Assembly: GCF_002443155.1 (NCBI RefSeq)
Contig: NZ_CP023667.1
Coordinates: 186,001 to 250,000 of the forward strand
Direction of reading: 5' to 3'
Length of the DNA stretch: 64,000 bases
From: Alcaligenes faecalis
GTDB taxonomy: Bacteria > Pseudomonadota > Gammaproteobacteria > Burkholderiales > Burkholderiaceae_B
The notes beneath the pieces are model-generated. The model was not told the origin of the DNA. It saw only the letters and a list, made by a program, of their open reading frames with translations, and searched no databases. This document shows, piece after piece, positions 33,316-41,605 of the stretch; the stretch's first letter is position 1; each line of letters starts with the position of its first letter. The position numbers and the translations under genes were made by a program.

Positions 33316-35499
33316 GCTCAAAACCCTTATAAATTCGCCCACTACCCGATAGCGATAGTCGGCGTCTTCATGGATTTCAATCGCTTCAAACGTAAGTTGG
33401 GTAGAGCGGGGTTTCAATAAAATCTTTTTATGCTCCCAGCCCTCTGCCGTCTGGGTTTTGATGCTTTCATACTCTTTGACGGTGAATCTTGAGCCATCGT
33501 TGCTATCTTGAGCTGACAAGCACTCCACCAGAACAATCTTGCCATTTCGGCTTCCGCCTGGATCCTGACGGAAAAGGCAGAGCGAGTCGCTCGGTATGAT
33601 CTTGTTCATGGATTCGCCCACGACCCGGCAAGCGAACATATCCTGCTTCGCCTCCATCCCTTGGGGCAGGCCTATCCATTCCTTGTCTTCTACGTGTTGC
33701 AATTCACTGAAGCTGCCAGCTGCGGCTTGCAGGTCATAGAAGGGAACGGCATTGACCCAGGGCACCAACGTTGGTGCTGGTAAGAACTCCTGGGTTGGGG
33801 GAGCTTGGTAGCGGGGGATATGTTGCTTTAGATAAGCCCGCAGCGCCGGGTCGCAGGCATAGACGTAAGTACCTTTGATGCCCCGAAGCATGATGGTTTT
33901 GTAGATATTGAGGATGTATTGCTTCAGTTCCTCGGTGCTTTTAATGGTTTGCTTGCCGTTTCGGTCCAGATAGTTTTTCTCGTTGATCGTGATCTGATCC
34001 GTGGCGGCGTCGTAGCCAATTTCTGTTCCGAAAATGATGCCGGTGTAATTCAGGTCGTATCCCTGGGTGGTGTGAATACAACCAACCTCACCTTCTGCCC
34101 CGGTTGTGTTAATCCAGTCCGTATTGGTTCGATTCCAACGCAGTTTTACATTGTCTATTTCAATATCGTGAAGCTTGGAGTCTTTTTTCGAATGCCATGG
34201 CCAGGCATATCCGGCAACCAGGCGTGCCAAACCGTAGGTTTGGTTTTTCTGTTCAATGACTTGAACAAGATCAGCGATGTTTTCAAAGAGCAAAAAGTCA
34301 TATTTTTTTGAATGATATTGCTCTTGGGCTGCAAGCTGGATGTTCAGAAGCCTGTCGATGAAGTCGACATAGTCCTGGCCTGCTTGGACACGAAACTGAG
34401 AAGTCAGTGTCATGACTCTAGAGTCAGGTGATTGCTTGATCTTTTGAAAGTCTGCCGCGTTGGCATCCGATGGTTTGATGGACTGATCGGGGTCGTAGAA
34501 AAAAATGGCCTTTTTAGCCTGTTGGGTCACCCAATCCACTTCGCTGCAGCTGTCTTTATCCAAACCCAAATCGGTGCAGACCTTGTCGAATATTCCGTAG
34601 TACGAACCCAGATTGACTCGTTTGCGTAGTCGATGGGACTCGTCCACCAGAACGATATCGTAAGTTTCCTGAGCCAGTTTTGACGGACTGATCACCATGT
34701 CAGGACGCAGACCAGCTACATTTTTGAATGCCCGCTTCAAGGTGGCTCGGAATGAAGCCATAGGCACTACCAAGGCCATCCGGGGGGTAGGGAAACGCTG
34801 TTTTAGCTGGCTGAGAAGTTCACGTAGCTCGTTTTCCTCTTCGGAAAACTCCTGAAGATTCAGTTCCGCTTCATCGGTATGGATCAGCTTGAACAGGAAA
34901 ATAGCGAGAACTGATTTTCCGGTACCCGCCCCGCCTTGAACGACCAGATGGCGCAGATTGTCATTGAGCAGAGCGCGCATCATTTCCACCAGGCTTTGAC
35001 GCTGGTCGAAAGATAGCGCTTTGTATGGGGAATATTTAAAAACGTCGGAGTTATCAATCGACTCTAACGAATGCCTGGCGATGCCTTGGCCACGGAGTTT
35101 GTCCCACGTCTCACGAAAGATCTGAGTGTAGACCTCATCTCTTTGGTAATAGTTGTGATCGGACAGGCCCAAATTGCCATTGAGCAATTCGAAGCAACCA
35201 TCTGCTGCCATGTATTTGATCAACGCTGATTCAATATCTAGCGTAGCGGACTTGTTAAAGCGTGAGCTGCTGATCAAATGGGCGGTAGTGAGCATTTTCT
35301 TATGCTCATGCTGCAGATGCGTATTCAGACGGGTCAGCGCACTGCTTGTTTCACCTACATAGGCTCGGCGTTTGGCTCCGTCACTGAGGATATAAACCAA
35401 AGGCCAGTTACCGACGGCATAAGCGTTATTTCTTATGTCCGCCAAAGCCGCTGGTGAAAACGAATATTGGTTTATTTCTACAAGATGTGGCTGACTCAT
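33313..35499 (-). CDS. GIY-YIG nuclease / Schlafen-type SF1 helicase / S24 peptidase fusion
   Basis: The 728-residue protein has three parts. Residues 30-110 are a GIY-YIG domain: VYI (Tyr36), AYVGET (Tyr47, Gly49), Arg57, Glu90 in DIESALIKY, and Asn107/109. Residues 160-580 are a DUF2075/PF09848 helicase core with Walker A GGAGTGKS (189-196), Walker B VLVDESH (286-289), FFYDPDQSI, LTSQFR and the late CIHTTQGYDLNYTGI. Residues 600-728 look like the LexA/UmuD S24 domain: FACRVVGESM with Ser630 and Lys675 in FTVKEYES. Base composition is clearly lower in GC than the neighbours, pointing to transfer. No partner gene is adjacent. A DNA-damage-triggered or anti-phage role is inference. Confidence 0.85.
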   Translation of the reverse strand: MSQPHLVEINQYSFSPAALADIRNNAYAVGNWPLVYILSDGAKRRAYVGETSSALTRLNTHLQHEHKKMLTTAHLISSSRFNKSATLDIESALIKYMAADGCFELLNGNLGLSDHNYYQRDEVYTQIFRETWDKLRGQGIARHSLESIDNSDVFKYSPYKALSFDQRQSLVEMMRALLNDNLRHLVVQGGAGTGKSVLAIFLFKLIHTDEAELNLQEFSEEENELRELLSQLKQRFPTPRMALVVPMASFRATLKRAFKNVAGLRPDMVISPSKLAQETYDIVLVDESHRLRKRVNLGSYYGIFDKVCTDLGLDKDSCSEVDWVTQQAKKAIFFYDPDQSIKPSDANAADFQKIKQSPDSRVMTLTSQFRVQAGQDYVDFIDRLLNIQLAAQEQYHSKKYDFLLFENIADLVQVIEQKNQTYGLARLVAGYAWPWHSKKDSKLHDIEIDNVKLRWNRTNTDWINTTGAEGEVGCIHTTQGYDLNYTGIIFGTEIGYDAATDQITINEKNYLDRNGKQTIKSTEELKQYILNIYKTIMLRGIKGTYVYACDPALRAYLKQHIPRYQAPPTQEFLPAPTLVPWVNAVPFYDLQAAAGSFSELQHVEDKEWIGLPQGMEAKQDMFACRVVGESMNKIIPSDSLCLFRQDPGGSRNGKIVLVECLSAQDSNDGSRFTVKEYESIKTQTAEGWEHKKILLKPRSTQLTFEAIEIHEDADYRYRVVGEFIRVLS

Positions 35500-35789
35500 G
35501 GCTCTGGAGTAATGATCTTTATTCTCTGGTAGGTTTTGCTCAGTTCTTATCCGTTTGGCATGGTTTGTAAATCATAGCCTATTGGGTGGAAGAGGCCTTA
35601 GTATCTGTTTGTCTTGACTCAGGCAGGGGCTAACAGCAAAGGCTTGGCGAGAAATGTGGTGTGTTTTCTGAGGGATGGAAAAGAAAATGCCCCAAAAAGG
35701 GGCATGTTTCTAGCGTTCTATGCAGATATTTTTCGAATCAGGCTTGGCCCGCTTTTTTCAGCGGGTCTAGCCGTCCATTTGTGTTGACC
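35500..35789. other. 290-bp intergenic region with two hairpins
   Basis: The AT-rich left part is upstream of the helicase gene and probably holds its promoter; no clear LexA box was seen. ATGCCCC/GGGGCAT at 35685-35703, read on the minus strand, is followed by TTTTCTTTT and terminates the aldo/keto reductase transcript. A second hairpin, CCCGCT/AGCGGG at 35748-35765, lies closer to that gene. No gene is seen. Confidence 0.65.
35680..35703 (-). terminator. Terminator of the dkgB transcript
   Basis: The 7-bp stem ATGCCCC/GGGGCAT with a 5-nt loop is followed on the minus strand by TTTTCTTTT, about 90 nt after the aldo/keto reductase stop. Confidence 0.7.
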
Positions 35790-36593
35790 TCAATCCCAAA
35801 CCGGCGCCAACCCTTCCGGATCAACCAAACGCTCCCCACGATCCAGCTCTGCAATCTTCTGCAAATCCTCCGCATCCAGCTTCAGCTCGTTAGCCTTCAG
35901 GTTGCTTTCCAGATTCGCTCGTTTAGTTGACGAAGGTATCACCGAAAAACCTTGATGTATCGCCCAGGCCAGTGCCACTTGGGCCGCAGTCGCTCCATGT
36001 TTAGCTGCGATCTCCTGCAATACCGAGTCCTGCACCGCTTTGCCGTAAGCCAAGGTCATGTAGGATGTCAGATGCACGCCTTTCTCCCGAGCGAAGGCTG
36101 CTAACTTGGCATTTTGCAGGTAGGGGCTGATTTCTACCTGGTTGGTGGCGATGTTTTCTGCGCCAATGGCGTTGATGGCTTCGTCCAGCAGGGCGATGTT
36201 GAAGTTGGACACGCCGATCTGACGGGTCAGACCTTGCTCGCGTGCTTGCAGCAAGGCTTGGAGCGATTCTTTTAAAGGCACAGCGCCTTGTGGCGAAGGC
36301 CAGTGGATCAAGGTCAGGTCTACATGGTCGGTGCGCAGTTTCTCCAGGCTGGCTTTCAGGCTGGGGATCAATTGGTCGGCAGACAGCTTGTCGATCCAGA
36401 TTTTGGTGGTGACGAACAGTTGGTCGCGAGGGACGCCGGACTCGGCAATGGCCTGGCCAACTTCGGCTTCGTTTTCGTAGATCTGGGCGGTATCAACGGC
36501 GCGGTAGCCGACTTCCAGGGCGTTGCGTACCGAATCAATGGCCGCTTGCTCTTTCAGGCGGAAGGTGCCGGCGCCGATTTGTGGGATAGACAT
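35790..36593 (-). CDS. dkgB: Aldo/keto reductase, DkgB-like
   Basis: The start at 36593 has GGAG 8 nt upstream and gives 267 residues, the length of E. coli DkgB (2,5-diketo-D-gluconate/methylglyoxal reductase). The catalytic tetrad is visible as DTAQIYENE (Asp, Tyr), TTKIW (Lys) and LIHWPSP (His). NADPH-binding [13 protein letters not shown] is at the C-terminus. It reduces small aldehydes and ketones. It lies 150 nt downstream of the MFS gene on the same strand and may be cotranscribed. Confidence 0.88.
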   Translation of the reverse strand: MSIPQIGAGTFRLKEQAAIDSVRNALEVGYRAVDTAQIYENEAEVGQAIAESGVPRDQLFVTTKIWIDKLSADQLIPSLKASLEKLRTDHVDLTLIHWPSPQGAVPLKESLQALLQAREQGLTRQIGVSNFNIALLDEAINAIGAENIATNQVEISPYLQNAKLAAFAREKGVHLTSYMTLAYGKAVQDSVLQEIAAKHGATAAQVALAWAIHQGFSVIPSSTKRANLESNLKANELKLDAEDLQKIAELDRGERLVDPEGLAPVWD

Positions 36594-36743
36594 AGTGGTA
36601 ACTCCATTTGAGTAAATCTGTACGGGTGACAAGATCACCCGTTGATGGGTATTGGGGAGCGTGTCCAGTGCTGATTGCGGGGGCGTTTTTGTTGCTTTGG
36701 TTCAGCTGTAGTGTTGGGTTGTTGCGATGTTGACGCTTGATGC

Positions 36744-37949
36744 TTAGCAAGCTGCCAAGGGCCTTGCCTTCACTTCCAGTTGATCTTCTTGATCTCGCTG
36801 ATCCAGTTTGCCTGCCCAGACGGTCAGGCCCAGGGCCAGCAGGACGACGATGGCACCGATCCAGGCGGTGTGAATCAGGCCGATGTTGGCGACGATCAGG
36901 CCACCCCCCCAGGCTCCGATTGCAATTCCGATATTGAAGGCGGCGATGTTCAGGCCGGAGGCCACATCGACTGCTTCAGGGACAAAGCGTTGGGCCTGGT
37001 TAACAACATAGATCTGCAGTCCGGGTACGTTGCCAAATGCCACACCACCCCAGGCCAGTACGGTTGCCAGCATCAACCAAGGGTTGTGGGCGGTAAAGGT
37101 CAGCGCCAGCAGGACGATAGCCAGCAGCAGGAAAATCTGTTTCAGGGCGGGGATGGGGCCGCGTTGATCGGCCAGCTTGCCACCCCACAGATTACCGACA
37201 GCAACCGACACCCCGTATGCCAGCAGGACCCCGCCCACGGCGTGAATGGAAAAGCCCGTAATCTGCTCCAGCATGGGCGCCAGGAAGGTGAAGGCAATGA
37301 AAGAGCCGCCGTACCCCACCGCCGTCATTGCGTAAACCAGTAACAGTCGCGGTTGGGCGAAGACGCGGATTTGTTGACGCAGTGTGGCAGGTTTGCTGTG
37401 TATTACATTCTTGGGCACAAAGAGCAGACTGCCCAGAAAGGCGATCACACCCAGGGCCGAGACGGCCAGGAAGGTGGTGCGCCAGCCGAACTGCTGGCCG
37501 ATAAAGGTGCCCAGCGGTACGCCGGTTACCAGGGCAACGGTCAGGCCGGTGAACATGATGGCAATGGCGCTGGCGGCTTTTTCTTTGGGAACCAGGCTGG
37601 CCGCAATGGTGGAGCCAATGGAAAAGAACACGCCATGAGCCAGGCCGGTCAGAATACGGGCCACGATCAGGGATTCATAACCCGGTGCTTGCCAGGCCAC
37701 CAGGTTGCCGAGGGTGAACAGGGCCATCAAGCCCAGCATCAAGGCTTTGCGGGGGACCTTGCCGGTCAGGGCGGTCAGGACTGGGGCACCTATGGCAACG
37801 CCCAGGGCGTACAAGCTGACCAGCAGGCCGGCGGAGGGCAGGCTGACGGCCAGGTCTGCCGCGATGGTGGGGAGAAGGCCAACGATCACGAACTCTGTCG
37901 TTCCGATGGCAAAGGCACTGATGGTCAGCGCCAGTAGAGCGATAGGCAT
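36744..37949 (-). CDS. MFS efflux transporter, AraJ/YdhP type
   Basis: The 401-residue product has twelve membrane segments. It opens LALTISAFAIGTTEFVIVGLLPTIAADL, characteristic of DHA1-family sugar/drug exporters of the AraJ-SotB-YdhP group. LTGLAHGVFFSIGSTIAASLVPKEKAASAIAIMFTGLTVALVTGVPLGTFIGQ is motif C of antiporters. Substrate unknown. Divergent LysR 104 nt away is the likely regulator. The C-terminal tail is charged. Confidence 0.88.
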   Translation of the reverse strand: MPIALLALTISAFAIGTTEFVIVGLLPTIAADLAVSLPSAGLLVSLYALGVAIGAPVLTALTGKVPRKALMLGLMALFTLGNLVAWQAPGYESLIVARILTGLAHGVFFSIGSTIAASLVPKEKAASAIAIMFTGLTVALVTGVPLGTFIGQQFGWRTTFLAVSALGVIAFLGSLLFVPKNVIHSKPATLRQQIRVFAQPRLLLVYAMTAVGYGGSFIAFTFLAPMLEQITGFSIHAVGGVLLAYGVSVAVGNLWGGKLADQRGPIPALKQIFLLLAIVLLALTFTAHNPWLMLATVLAWGGVAFGNVPGLQIYVVNQAQRFVPEAVDVASGLNIAAFNIGIAIGAWGGGLIVANIGLIHTAWIGAIVVLLALGLTVWAGKLDQRDQEDQLEVKARPLAAC

Positions 37950-38053
37950 GATGGCATCCTTGCGTGGAGCATTGCAGAAGATGCCATTGTGTTCTTGATG
38001 ATTTAGTCAAAAAAGTCCATATTGGTCGAAATACATTTGATTTAAAGTCAATA

Positions 38054-38959
38054 ATGAAAACAACTCTGGATGAAATGCAGGCATTTATAGCCGTGGTGGA
38101 TGCTGGTGCCATTTCGCGGGCGGCCGAGCATCTGGGGCTGACGGTGTCGGCGGTCAGCCGTACATTGAACAGGCTGGAAGAGAAGCTCAACACCACCTTG
38201 CTACGGCGTACCACGCGGCGCTTGGAACTGACGGAGGAAGGGGCGGTTTTTCTGGAGCGGGCCCGATCCATTGTGGCCCATGTGGAAGAGGCGGAGGAGG
38301 ATCTGGCCATACGCCGGCAGCAGCCAGTGGGGCGCTTGCGGGTGGATGCTGCCTCGCCTTTTATTCTGCATTGCGTGGTGCCGATCGTGCGCGGCTATAA
38401 GGAGCGCTATCCGCAGGTCAGCCTGGAGCTGACCAGTAATGAAGGGTGGATTGATCTGCTGGAACATCGCACGGATGTGGCCATTCGGATTGGTCGGCTC
38501 AAGGACTCGACCTTGCATGCGCGACCTATTGGCAGCACCCGTTTGCGTGTGATGGCTTCGCCTGCCTACCTGGAAAAGCACGGTCATCCGCATGACGTGG
38601 CCGACCTGGATAATCATGTGTTGCTGGGCTTTACCCAGCCGCTATCCCTGAATGAATGGCCCCTGCCTGCGCAAGACGGGATGCCGGTGCATATCAAGCC
38701 AAGTATTGCCGCTTCCAGTGGGGAAACTTTGCGGCAACTGGCGCTGGATGGCGTGGGGATTGTGTCGTTGTCGGACTTCATGACGCACCGGGACCGCGAT
38801 GCAGGACGTTTGGTGCAGTTGTTCCCGAAACGCACGCTGGAGATGGGTCAGCCTATCAATGCGGTGTACTACCGTAACACGGCCTTGTCAGCGCGGATTT
38901 CCACGTTTGTAAGCTATTTGAGTGAGTGCTGGGAGGCAGGGCTGGGTGGAACGAAATAG
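38054..38959 (+). CDS. LysR family transcriptional regulator
   Basis: The start at 38054 is chosen because MKTTLDEMQAFIAVVDAGAISRAAEHLGLTVSAVSRTLNRLEEKL begins a standard LysR helix-turn-helix; the frame is open upstream. The 301-residue product also has the substrate-binding domain (GRLRVDAASPFILHCVVP, DVAIRIGRLKDSTLHARPI). It is divergent from the MFS gene; the 104-bp AT-rich spacer contains several TNNNA-type half-sites. Confidence 0.9.
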   Translation: MKTTLDEMQAFIAVVDAGAISRAAEHLGLTVSAVSRTLNRLEEKLNTTLLRRTTRRLELTEEGAVFLERARSIVAHVEEAEEDLAIRRQQPVGRLRVDAASPFILHCVVPIVRGYKERYPQVSLELTSNEGWIDLLEHRTDVAIRIGRLKDSTLHARPIGSTRLRVMASPAYLEKHGHPHDVADLDNHVLLGFTQPLSLNEWPLPAQDGMPVHIKPSIAASSGETLRQLALDGVGIVSLSDFMTHRDRDAGRLVQLFPKRTLEMGQPINAVYYRNTALSARISTFVSYLSECWEAGLGGTK

Positions 38960-39128
38960 CGCGTGATGAGGACGGTTCTGACGCTCTACATCACAGTATT
39001 CATATGTTGCGAAGCTAAGGAGCCTGTAGCTTGTCTAGCGGGCGGTAAGCAGAAAACACATCAGCAGTAAAAACAGGTGGTGCAGATGACGTGCGGCGGA
39101 CGTTGATCAAGGGGGAGAGCAGGCAGCA

Positions 39129-40421
39129 ATGAATAATTCGAACGAAACTATGCAGACACAGACACAGACACAGACACAGACACAGACACAGACACCCGCA
39201 TCAGCACAGGCAGAAATGCAGATGCAGGCGGCAGATAGGCCAGGTAGCCCGCTGGAGGTCTTCTGGGCATTCCTGAAACTTGGGCTGACTTCGTTTGGCG
39301 GCCCTATCGCGCACCTGGGTTATTTTCGTACCGAGTTCGTAGAGCGCCGCCGCTGGTTGGATGATCGCAGCTACTCCGATCTGCTCGCCTTGTGTCAGTT
39401 CTTGCCGGGCCCGGCCAGCAGCCAGGTCGGGATGGCGCTGGGGCTGGGGCGTGCCGGGTGGATGGGTTTGCTGGCAGCCTGGACCGGCTTTACCTTGCCA
39501 TCGGCCATTGCATTGATTTTGTTTGCCATGGGATTGGCGGGGCAGCAGGGGATTGCAGAGTCTGCGTGGGTACATGGGCTCAAGATTGTGGCGGTAGCAA
39601 TTGTGGCCCAGGCGGTGTTGGGAATGGCCCGGTCTCTATGTCCTGATCGATCTCGTGCTGCATTGGCGATAGTGGCTGCTTTGTTGAGTCTGGCCTTGCC
39701 CTCGGCCTTTGGGCAGGTTCTGGCCATCGCGGTAACAGGTTTGATCGCCTGGTGGAAATTGGACTTTGCTCAAGCAGGGGTGGCTCAGGCTCATTCGTAT
39801 CCGGTATCTCGCAAAGTAGGGATGGCTGCCCTGCTGGCTTTTGCCGGGCTTTTGCTTGCTTTGCCGGTGTGGGCCGCGGCTACAGGCTCAACGATTATTC
39901 AGCTACTGGAAGGGGTGTACCGCTCCGGGGCGCTGGTCTTTGGTGGGGGACATGTCGTGTTGCCGCTGTTGCAGGCCTCTGTCGTACCGACAGGAATGGT
40001 CAGTAATGCGGAGTTGATGGCGGGTTACGGAGCGGCGCAAGCGGTGCCGGGCCCCCTGTTTACCTTCGCGGCTTATATCGGGGCGATGGCTCAATGGCCT
40101 TTGCAAGGCTGGCTGGGGGGCGTGGCGCTGTTAGCACTGGTTTTTATCCCGGCGTTCTTGATTCTGATTGGCGTCTTGCCTTTTTGGGAGGGGCTGCGAC
40201 ATCGGGCGGGTGTGCGCACGGCGATGGCAGGGATTAATGCAGGGGTGGTTGGTATCCTGGGGGCCGCGCTGTATGACCCGGTATGGACCAGCGCTATCCA
40301 TGACAAGGCGGATTTCGGCTTGGCCTTGCTCTTGTTTGGCTTGTTGACCGTGGGACGTGTGCCACCGGCTTTGGTTGTGCTTTTGGCGGGGCTGGGCGCC
40401 TTGTTAATGTCGATTATTTAA
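39129..40421 (+). CDS. chrA: Chromate transporter ChrA
   Basis: The 430-residue protein has two homologous CHR domains, about residues 40-210 and 225-425. Markers are FLKLGLTSFGGPIAHLGYFRTEFVERRRWLDD, CQFLPGPASSQVGMALG, and in the second half ALVFGGGHVVLPLLQ and GYGAAQAVPGPLFTFAAYIG. It exports chromate (a sulfate analogue). Ahead of the first domain is a Gln/Thr-rich tail encoded by seven CAGACA repeats, absent from ordinary ChrA proteins. GGGGGAGAG precedes the start. There is no ChrB regulator next to it. Confidence 0.93.
   Translation: MNNSNETMQTQTQTQTQTQTQTPASAQAEMQMQAADRPGSPLEVFWAFLKLGLTSFGGPIAHLGYFRTEFVERRRWLDDRSYSDLLALCQFLPGPASSQVGMALGLGRAGWMGLLAAWTGFTLPSAIALILFAMGLAGQQGIAESAWVHGLKIVAVAIVAQAVLGMARSLCPDRSRAALAIVAALLSLALPSAFGQVLAIAVTGLIAWWKLDFAQAGVAQAHSYPVSRKVGMAALLAFAGLLLALPVWAAATGSTIIQLLEGVYRSGALVFGGGHVVLPLLQASVVPTGMVSNAELMAGYGAAQAVPGPLFTFAAYIGAMAQWPLQGWLGGVALLALVFIPAFLILIGVLPFWEGLRHRAGVRTAMAGINAGVVGILGAALYDPVWTSAIHDKADFGLALLLFGLLTVGRVPPALVVLLAGLGALLMSII
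39153..39194 (+). repeat. (CAGACA)7 hexanucleotide tandem repeat in chrA
   Basis: Seven perfect CAGACA units encode (Gln-Thr)7 at residues 9-22 of ChrA. Because the unit is six bases, changes in copy number keep the reading frame. Confidence 0.97.
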
Positions 40422-40617
40422 GTGTCTTGTTTGCCGTGCGAGATTGCCCGGCGTCACTTTTTCAGTCCGGAATGCGTGGGGGCTGATTCAATAAGGAGCA
40501 GGTAGCCGCCTAGTATTTCTCAAGGTGCGCGCAGGGCGCGGGCGCCTTGGGAACGCCATATGCTGGATATCAGTTGCTTGTTGCAGTTGCGGCAAGGCAA
40601 ACCGACTGGAGAATGTC

Positions 40618-41139
40618 ATGGATACCCATAAATCACGCGCGGACAAACACTTGATGGACTGGCTTCGAGACGCGCACGCGATGGAAGAACAGGCTGAGAC
40701 GATGCTGAACAGCATGCTCTCGCGGGTCGAGAACTACCCGGAGCTGCATCAGCGTATTCAGCAACATATCAAGGAAACTCAGACACAGCAGGGGCTGGTG
40801 CGCGAATGCATAGAGCGCCGCGGTGGAGATACTTCCTTGCTCAAAGACCTGGGTGGAAAGGTCATGGCAGCGTTTCAGGGGTTTTCGGGGATATTTGCCT
40901 CTGATGAGGTGGTAAAAGGCACGATGTTCAGCTTTGCCTTCGAAAACCTGGAAATTGCGGCTTATAGCCAGCTCAAGGAAGCCGCTGACTTTGTGGGTGA
41001 TACGGAGACGGCAATGGTGTGCCATCAAATCCTGGAGCAGGAGCGCGCCATGGCCCGTTGGTTAGAAGAGCATTCACCCGAATTGATACGAATCTTTCTG
41101 GCACGCGCCAATGAAGGTCACAGTCAGGCCAAGCCGTAG
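40618..41139 (+). CDS. Ferritin-like DUF892 protein (YciE/YciF type)
   Basis: The start at 40618 follows TGGAGA and gives 173 residues. The sequence is mostly helical with the DUF892 pattern HLMDWLRDAHAMEEQAETML, HIKETQTQQGLVRECIERRGGDTS and FAFENLEIAAYSQLKEAADFVGD, ending HQILEQERAMARWLEEHSPEL. Conserved Glu/His residues could bind metal in a four-helix bundle. YciE and YciF are general-stress proteins of enterobacteria; the exact role is unclear. Confidence 0.85.
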   Translation: MDTHKSRADKHLMDWLRDAHAMEEQAETMLNSMLSRVENYPELHQRIQQHIKETQTQQGLVRECIERRGGDTSLLKDLGGKVMAAFQGFSGIFASDEVVKGTMFSFAFENLEIAAYSQLKEAADFVGDTETAMVCHQILEQERAMARWLEEHSPELIRIFLARANEGHSQAKP

Positions 41140-41270
41140 TCCACATCCGTCCAAGGCTGTTGGTTGACGGCCTTGCTTGGCAGGTTTTCAGCTTGGGGGC
41201 AGCCATGAAGGCTACCAGGCACACTGTTTGCTGGAGCCTGTCTGCGAAACCTGATCTTTGGAGAGTCAGC

Positions 41271-41555
41271 ATGAGTCCCACACGCAAAGACAGCACCGAA
41301 CGTCCGAAACCAGTTAAAGCACCGGAGCCCAGCAGCGAATCTCAAGTGGATATTGCCGGGCGGGTGCAGGAAGACCTGAAAGAAGTTAATGAACGCGGCA
41401 AGGACAAGGAGCGAAGGCGGCCGGTAGACCATAAAGCGACGCAGTTTGATGGTTCACCTAATCCGGAGCCCGACAAGAGTCCGTATTGGTTCAAGCCACA
41501 TGACGATACGCCCGCCATCTTGCCCAAGCGCCGCGGTCCAAAGAACCCGGACTAG
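41271..41555 (+). CDS. Small hydrophilic protein of unknown function
   Basis: The 94-residue product starts at 41271 behind GGAGAG; the open frame begins earlier without a ribosome site. It is rich in Pro, Lys, Glu, Asp and Arg, has no hydrophobic stretch and is probably disordered. It ends PKRRGPKNPD. No family is recognised. It follows the DUF892 gene by 131 nt and could belong to the same stress unit. Confidence 0.55.
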   Translation: MSPTRKDSTERPKPVKAPEPSSESQVDIAGRVQEDLKEVNERGKDKERRRPVDHKATQFDGSPNPEPDKSPYWFKPHDDTPAILPKRRGPKNPD

Positions 41556-41605
41556 AACGCTGGCAAACGTTGGGTGCCACCTTCCTGTCGCCTCTGCGCC
41601 TGGGC

